A stretch of 64,000 bases of DNA from Euborellia annulipes (Eukaryota > Arthropoda > Insecta > Dermaptera > Anisolabididae), in assembly GCA_023213315.1 (NCBI GenBank), contig JAKCPI010002885.1:1-64000 (forward strand), written 5' to 3'. Position 1 is the stretch's first letter. Every line of letters begins with the position of its first letter. Below the pieces are notes generated by a model. The model was not told where the DNA came from. It did not search any database and saw nothing but the letters and a program-made list of their open reading frames with translations. This document shows positions 61,210-64,000 of the stretch, piece by piece. The position numbers and the translations under genes are program-made.

Positions 61210-61477
61210 GTGAGTTGAGATTCCTTTATTTAAGCAAATGGTCAAAAAGATGGCCACGTCTGTTTGATCGATATTCGATTTAATTTCATTTTGAGTAATA
61301 TCTACAATTATTTAGTGACATTTGACTACATTTTTTTATTTTTTAATATGTAATTGCTTTGTTTTAATAAGACATTTATATTTATTTACAATCATTCTCT
61401 CATATACATATACTGATTATCATAATTCTTAATTCATTGAGACCCATCAATTTGGGCAATGAATATAATACAAATAC

Positions 61478-61640
61478 AACACACACACACACACAAATAA
61501 GCTGGCGCTTTCGCGCGCCGCGCTCACATACACACACTTACACAAACCTGAACTATTTGGCGCCGTGCTTACACACATACACACTCACACTAATACGCGC
61601 GCGCTTTCGCGCGTCGCGCTCACACGCATAGGCTCTCACA
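61478..61640. repeat. CA-rich minisatellite with GCGC blocks
   Basis: CA runs alternate with near-identical blocks GGCGCTTTCGCGCGCCGCGC and GCGCTTTCGCGCGTCGCGCT (period about 95 bases, with one diverged unit between). Confidence 0.7.
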
Positions 61641-61990
61641 GATAAAATAGAATTTAGAATAAAGGTTAATTAGTTCATCCGAATCACCGCCAGGATGGCG
61701 CCAGTGTACGGTTCTTTGTTAAATTTACTCTTTGCCTTATCATTGGCTCTTGTGCGCTTTGAAATGAAATTCTCAGAATGTTTAAGAATCTAATAAACAC
61801 ACAAGAAGGAAATGGACTTGAATCTTTCATAATAAATGGACCATGTTTAATTAAAATAATTTGCACAAATTTAACTGAAGCTGGTTCGTAAAAACGTTTA
61901 CTGTTTTGTTTCTTCTGAAATCATATCTTATTATTTTGTAAAATAATACAAAAACAAAAATTTTTAATGCTAAAAAATGATAAATTTATA
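61641..61990. other. AT-rich DNA, nothing recognised
   Basis: No supported ORF. Confidence 0.45.
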
Positions 61991-61994
61991 TTAA

Positions 61995-62200
61995 AGCGGA
62001 GTCAAAAAAAAAATTCCTAATCATATGCAGCCAAATTTATTGTGATGTTTCGACCTTCTTAAGAGCCGGAGGCGAGAATAAATGAAATTTTAATTTCAAA
62101 ATTAAAATTTCATTTTCTTCTTGCCTCCGGCCCTGAAGATGGCCTAGACTAGTGGCATAAACGTCACAATAAAAGAAATAATTTTGGCTGAGTTTGGAAA
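61995..62200. mobile_element. foldback element with decayed hammerhead motif
   Basis: Arms share GCCAAATTTATTGTGA.GTTT and CCGGAGGCGAGAA in inverse. The right-arm core reads CTGAAGA, GGCC.., then TAAACGTC instead of GAAACGTC. Confidence 0.55.
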
Positions 62201-62339
62201 ATTGCTCGCTGTGGCTAATATTCGCACCCCTGCCTAGGGAGGCTCACATTTAGCAAAACGCTGGTTTAAATCATAATCAGTAGTGGATGGCTTATTTATT
62301 TAAAATTATGTTGATTAAAAGTGTCTGCGATGATTAAAA

Positions 62340-62420
62340 GCGAGGAGGGGGGGCAGTAGCGTATCCAGGTGGGGGCGAAGGGGGACGCTCGCCCCCCACC
62401 GCCCCAGGCCCATCAAGCCT
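62340..62420. repeat. GC-rich MITE fragment
   Basis: CAGTAGCGTATCCAGGTGGG then CGCTCGCCCCCCACCGCCCC; similar to the 34.35-kb fragment. Borders unclear. Confidence 0.4.
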
Positions 62421-62673
62421 TTCCGGCTTTTTTCCCGGAATTTCTGGCTTTTTTTTTTGAAATTTCATAATAAATTCATTTTTTATAAAAAAATCCGGAG
62501 AAAATTTACAAAAAAATGAACGAGATTCGAATACTAAAAAAAAGGTCAAATGACATTCGTATAGCCTACTTAAAAAAAGCTATTTATATAGGTTAGAGCA
62601 GAGGTTCCCAACCCGTGGACCGCGGGCTGATTGGAACTGGGCCGTGGACGTCTAAGTAAAGATAAAAATTATA

Positions 62674-62916
62674 CAAAACAATATATAGCTGAGATGATAT
62701 ATTAATAAGAGGGTAGAAATGAGAGATGCAGCTAAAGTTATTTCTTTATACGTTTAATTCACATAGATGATGTTTCGGTTCCGTGTTTGAACCATCCTCA
62801 GAGCTGGCGAAAAGTCATAATGACTTTTCGCCAGCAACACGGAACCGAAACATCAGCTGTGTGAATTAAACGTATAGAGAAATAAACTTGGCTGCATCTC
62901 TCATTTCTACCATCTT
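62674..62916. mobile_element. foldback element with one hammerhead-like arm, nested in hAT-type MITE
   Basis: Arms share GAAATGAGAGATGCAGC and TTCTTTATACGTTTAATTCA in inverse; flanked by exact 12-bp ATAAAAATTATA (62662-62673 and 62917-62928). Confidence 0.85.
62764..62809 (-). ncRNA. hammerhead ribozyme-like motif
   Basis: Minus strand: core CTGAGGA, perfect stem II GGTTC/GAACC, GAAA, CATC. Stem I is minimal. The opposite arm lacks the CTGA part. Confidence 0.45.
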
Positions 62917-63399
62917 ATAAAAATTATATATATTTATATAAAATTATATACGGTGTATACACTGGGCTTCAGCGTTTTTATTTTACGGTAAAAGAGGGCC
63001 GCACATCAAAAAAGGTTGGGAACCGCTGGGCTAGAGAATATAGAACTTCTGATAGGTTAATTTATAGGCCAATAAAGTTTGTTTCTTCCTTATTTTATGA
63101 TTGAGGGAGGAATTTAAAAATTATTTCTTTAAAAAAGGAATTTAACTCCTCCCAAATCATAAAATAATTAAATAAATCTATTTCTTATTGGTCCTTTAAA
63201 ATAGCCTATCAAAATTGAAAGAAAAGAAAATGGCGGATTTCTTTTCTCTTTTATTTTAAAGAGATATTTTTAGCTTTTTAGTATAGTATTGTTACTTTCT
63301 CTCTTTTTTTTTTTAAGTAAATTTTTTCTCGTGACTCAAAAAATCACTCCATTTTTTTCTGTTGCCTTTTTTTTTAGGTGCGAATCTCATTCAACGTTT

Positions 63400-64000
63400 T
63401 TTTACTTTCTCTTACCTCTATATATGTTAATATATAGAGAGAGAATTGGATTCATGTCAAAAATTCAATGTCGAGGTTTTGATGGATATACACGTTTTAA
63501 GGTCCCCTGAGTCCAAAAAAGTGGTTTTTGCAAAATGGTCTGTCTGTCGTGTGTGTGTGTCTGTGAACAAAATATCTCATGAAGGAAAATAGTTAGGAGG
63601 TTGAAATTTTATATTCAAGTCACGTACTCCCTGATATATAACAAGAAGCATATGAACATAATCAGCCAAAAATTACTAATACTAGTACTTTACTGAATCA
63701 CTTTTTCAGTTTTTTTTTCGCTTGTCTCAAAATTAATTCTAACGATTTTGATTAAAATTCATAAATCATTTATTTTTTAGATGCTCTTTAAAATGTATAT
63801 TCTCATTTTGCTCTCAAAATTGTTTAAAGCACACTTTACTCTTAAAGATAGGAGAAATGGTTGCCATGGTAACAAAATATAAATATTTTCCCATGTTTAT
63901 AAATTTTATATCTTGAGTTTTAATATAATGGTGGTGGTATATCTGGACACAAAAAAATCTGAAATAGAAAGTTGTGCCCTGTGCGACCAGTCACACCAGT
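63400..64000. repeat. R1 dispersed repeat copy, runs off the window
   Basis: Starts TTTTTACTTTCTCTTACC with TATATATGTTAATATATAGA and continues through CGAGGTTTTGATGGATATAC, AATACTAGTACTTTACTG and GGTTGCCATGGTAACAAA to CGACCAGTCACACCAG at the end. Confidence 0.75.

Larger units (their letters stand above)
62599..63028. mobile_element. hAT-type MITE with nested foldback
   Basis: Starts CAGAGGTTCCCAACCCGTGG and ends GGTTGGGAACCGCTG, flanked by GGTTAGAG and GGCTAGAG (7/8). Same family as 49135-49516. Confidence 0.88.

Overview
This is an AT-rich, intron-rich animal nuclear DNA window with a very heavy load of small mobile elements. Two multi-exon protein-coding genes on the + strand are certain. 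The first (about 12.9-24.1 kb) is a cGMP-stimulated cyclic nucleotide phosphodiesterase of the PDE2A type, with two GAF domains and an HD-type catalytic domain. The second (about 28.8-58.6 kb) is the 65-kDa scaffold (A/PR65) subunit of protein phosphatase 2A, built of HEAT repeats. Codon use, short introns and dense MITEs point to an invertebrate; an arthropod such as a parasitic copepod is a reasonable guess, but this is inference only.

Layout. 0-12.9 kb: no recognisable conserved gene; candidate spliced exons of an unknown or non-coding transcript, one large palindrome (3.8-5.6 kb), several hAT-type MITEs and copies of a dispersed repeat called R1 here. 12.9-24.1 kb: PDE2A, 13 firm exons plus one possible microexon, with introns packed with MITEs, a tRNA-like palindrome and ribozyme-bearing foldbacks. 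24.1-28.8 kb: intergenic, repeats only. 28.8-41.1 kb: PP2A-A with two alternative first exons (28807 and 33198), each encoding its own version of the first HEAT helix, then ten shared exons. 41.1-58.5 kb: a 17-kb last intron holding a mariner pseudogene with two nested insertions, LINE fragments and many MITEs. 58.5 kb: last PP2A-A exon, giving an unusual basic-then-acidic C-terminal tail. 58.7-64 kb: Tigger-like and LINE remnants, R1 copies and one possible promoter/first exon near 61 kb.

Most striking find. Many of the foldback elements carry, on one or both inverted arms, a compact motif with the hallmarks of a minimal type-I hammerhead ribozyme: CTGANGA core, a stem II of 4-5 bp, GAAA, then CGTC or CGTT, enclosed by a stem I. 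The best copies have a perfect 10-bp stem I. Seven of these elements are bounded by 12-14-bp direct repeats, which suggests retrotransposition (Penelope-like or retrozyme-like) rather than cut-and-paste. Other themes are eight hAT-type elements with readable 8-bp target duplications, several with a second element nested inside, and a short SINE-like repeat that shares its 3' tail with an RTE-type LINE fragment in the same window.
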